DNA from: Candidatus Saccharicenans sp.
GTDB lineage: Bacteria > Acidobacteriota > Aminicenantia > Aminicenantales > Saccharicenantaceae
DNA length: 5,263 nucleotides
Direction of reading: 5' to 3'
Assembly (NCBI GenBank): GCA_024653405.1
Contig: JANLGB010000121.1
Coordinates: 1,422-6,684, forward strand
Shown: one piece after another, positions 4,913 through 5,263 of the stretch
Numbering within the stretch: the stretch's first letter is position 1
How the letters are laid out: each line of letters opens with the position of its first letter
Position numbers and translations under genes: made by a program
Notes under the pieces: model-generated
What the model was told of the DNA's origin: nothing
The model's database searches: none
The model's input: only the letters and a program-made list of their open reading frames with translations

Positions 4913-5263
4913 ATGCTTCAGGAAATCAGGGTACGAAAAGCAGCTCAGCATAACCTCAAAAAGATTGACGTGGCTGTGCCCCGCAACCGGCTGGTGGTGA
5001 TCACCGGCCCGAGCGGTTCGGGCAAATCTTCCCTGGCTTTTGATACCCTGTTTGCCGAGGGACAGAGAAGATACATCGAATGCCTTTCAGCTTACGCCCG
5101 GCAGTTTATCGAGCAACTGGAAAAGCCCGAGATGGAGTCCATCGAGGGACTGTCTCCAGCTATTTCTGTGGACCAGAAGACCATTTCCTTTAATCCCCGC
5201 TCGACTGTCGGCACCATAACAGAAATCTATGACCTGCTTCGACTGCTCTATGCCCGGCTGGGG
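4913..5263 (+). CDS. uvrA: UvrA excinuclease ABC subunit A, N-terminal fragment (runs off the right edge)
   Basis: The first 117 codons of UvrA are present; full-length family members have roughly 940 residues. UvrA is the ATP-driven damage sensor of nucleotide excision repair: a dimer scans DNA, then loads UvrB at the lesion. The start is typical ([20 protein letters not shown], residues 5-24), followed by Walker [10 protein letters not shown] (32-40) of the first ATPase domain, [16 protein letters not shown] (41-56), SAYARQF (59-65), [14 protein letters not shown] (77-90) and [20 protein letters not shown] (94-113). All of these are signature stretches of UvrA. The sequence ends before the UvrB-binding insertion. 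Small departures from the common form are Cys57 where most have Ser ([12 protein letters not shown]) and Phe93 before NPRSTVGT. An in-frame TAA at 4901-4903 makes the ATG at 4913 the first possible ATG start. It is divergent from the mrfA-like helicase. Confidence 0.97.
   Translation, partial: MLQEIRVRKAAQHNLKKIDVAVPRNRLVVITGPSGSGKSSLAFDTLFAEGQRRYIECLSAYARQFIEQLEKPEMESIEGLSPAISVDQKTISFNPRSTVGTITEIYDLLRLLYARLG

Overview
The window comes from a diderm (Gram-negative-type) bacterium of moderate GC content. The evidence for two membranes is a clipped gene at the left edge whose N-terminus reads like TolQ, a Tol-Pal cell-envelope protein. The phylum cannot be fixed from the sequence. A poorly cultured lineage such as Candidatus Aminicenantes is possible, but that is a guess. 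All genes look chromosomal and housekeeping-like. I see no insertion sequence, CRISPR array, rRNA or tRNA.

Layout. Positions 1-83 (minus) hold the first 27 codons of tolQ, running out of the window. Positions 84-436 are a spacer between divergent genes. It carries a tolQ promoter at its left end, a GC-rich inverted repeat, a long stretch I cannot explain, and a good sigma70-type promoter just before ktrB. ktrB (437-1780, TTG start) and ktrA (1822-2478) form a two-gene plus-strand operon for a Ktr-type potassium transporter: KtrB is the membrane channel subunit and KtrA its cytoplasmic nucleotide-sensing gate ring. ktrA converges on and overlaps by 21 bp an MrfA/YprA-family SF2 DNA helicase (2458-4818, minus) with a C-terminal zinc-binding domain. 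A 94-bp AT-rich gap then separates the helicase from uvrA (4913 onward, plus), of which the first 117 codons are present.

How the genes relate. There are two functional themes: envelope and ion homeostasis on the left (tolQ, ktrBA) and DNA repair on the right (mrfA, uvrA). The pairing of mrfA with uvrA is the most interesting context. In Bacillus subtilis MrfA acts with the nuclease MrfB in a mitomycin-lesion repair route separate from UvrABC. Here the helicase faces uvrA across one short promoter region, and no mrfB is next to it.

A second pattern is that the best promoter candidates all predict very short 5' leaders: about 3 nt for tolQ, 16 nt for ktrB, 11 nt for mrfA and none for uvrA. 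These are motif readings made by eye and are not proof. No clearly new multi-gene system is present in this window.
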